Of a stretch of 17,500 nucleotides of DNA, positions 17,466-17,500 are shown piece after piece; the first letter of the stretch is position 1, and each line of letters opens with the position of its first letter. Location of the stretch: contig BLFN01000951.1 in the NCBI GenBank assembly GCA_014634225.1, positions 581,054-598,553 of the forward strand, read 5' to 3'. Origin of the DNA: Acropora yongei. Its lineage: Eukaryota > Cnidaria > Anthozoa > Scleractinia > Acroporidae. The position numbers and the translations under genes were made by a program. Below the pieces are notes generated by a model. That model did no database searches. It had not been told where the DNA came from and saw nothing but the letters and a program-made list of their open reading frames with translations.

Positions 17466-17500
17466 TGTATCGTCGTTTGTCACCTTTCTATCGGCACTGT
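17157..17500 (-). CDS. Gene X last exon: intact D8C domain, partial at right edge
   Basis: C-terminal D8C domain of a third family member; the exon start lies beyond the window. In frame it reads SADRKVTNDDTPLLC, DNTLGPAWFRFQGDAGT, QMPTSC, CGTHSTGWLNGAHP, VTRQVCFHWLSNCC, VQNCSGYYLYYINGTYP and PCYLRFCGTD, with a TGA at 17159-17157. All expected cysteines visible in the window are present, including the last one that gene Y lacks. N-V-T, N-C-S and N-G-T sequons fit a secreted or surface protein. The 3' flank aligns with gene Y's (TGAGAAG...GGACACTACCAGT). There is no frameshift or stop, so the exon looks functional. In other animals this domain precedes a ZP polymerisation domain; here the protein ends after D8C. 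Confidence 0.85.

Noticed and set aside
1..17500. CRISPR array, bacterial operon, viral genes or tRNA/rRNA genes
   Set aside because: Nothing in either strand supports these; all recognisable coding sequence is intron-split animal extracellular domains.

Overview
This is an AT-rich eukaryotic window with short exons, large introns, long intergenic spacers, A- and T-rich low-complexity tracts and decayed repeats. There are no operons or ribosome binding sites. The only recognisable protein-coding content is a family of secreted multidomain proteins read on the minus strand: signal peptide, PAN/apple domain, the N-terminal part of a fibrinogen-like domain, a calcium-binding EGF domain, and a C-terminal uromodulin/GP2-type eight-cysteine domain (D8C). 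This architecture is typical of coral and sea-anemone genomes, so an anthozoan, probably a stony coral, is the best inference.

Layout, in minus-strand gene order (right to left). Gene X shows only its last exon (D8C, 17500-17157, running off the right edge). Gene Y has all four exons in the window: E1 signal/PAN 10976-10652, E2 fibrinogen-like 10348-10199, E3 cbEGF 9061-8927 and E4 D8C 8501-8137. All phases match, giving a 324-residue conceptual product. Gene Z shows only E1 (966-642), and its other exons are not recognisable in the rest of the window. A further isolated copy of E2 lies at 15009-14874. A short open frame leaves the left edge on the minus strand (116-1) behind a YY1-like site and a small upstream ORF; it may be the start of an unrelated gene.

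The window is a tandem segmental duplication. Roughly 0.6-8.5 kb (copy A) and 10.6-17.5 kb (copy B) align over most of their length at an offset of about 9.0-10.0 kb, including the spacers between genes. Copy-specific insertions and deletions interrupt the alignment. Older copies of parts of the spacer occur at 1640-1975 and 5990-6340, so duplication here has happened repeatedly.

Gene Y appears to be decaying. Its E2 donor is TT where the isolated E2 copy still has GTGAGT. It has lost one conserved PAN cysteine and the last D8C cysteine. Without the donor, translation runs into a TGA 12 bases past the exon. E3 is followed by a GC-AG type donor (AG|GCAAGT). Gene X's D8C exon and gene Z's PAN exon look intact. 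All exon boundaries are read by eye from splice motifs and phase; transcripts would be needed to confirm them.
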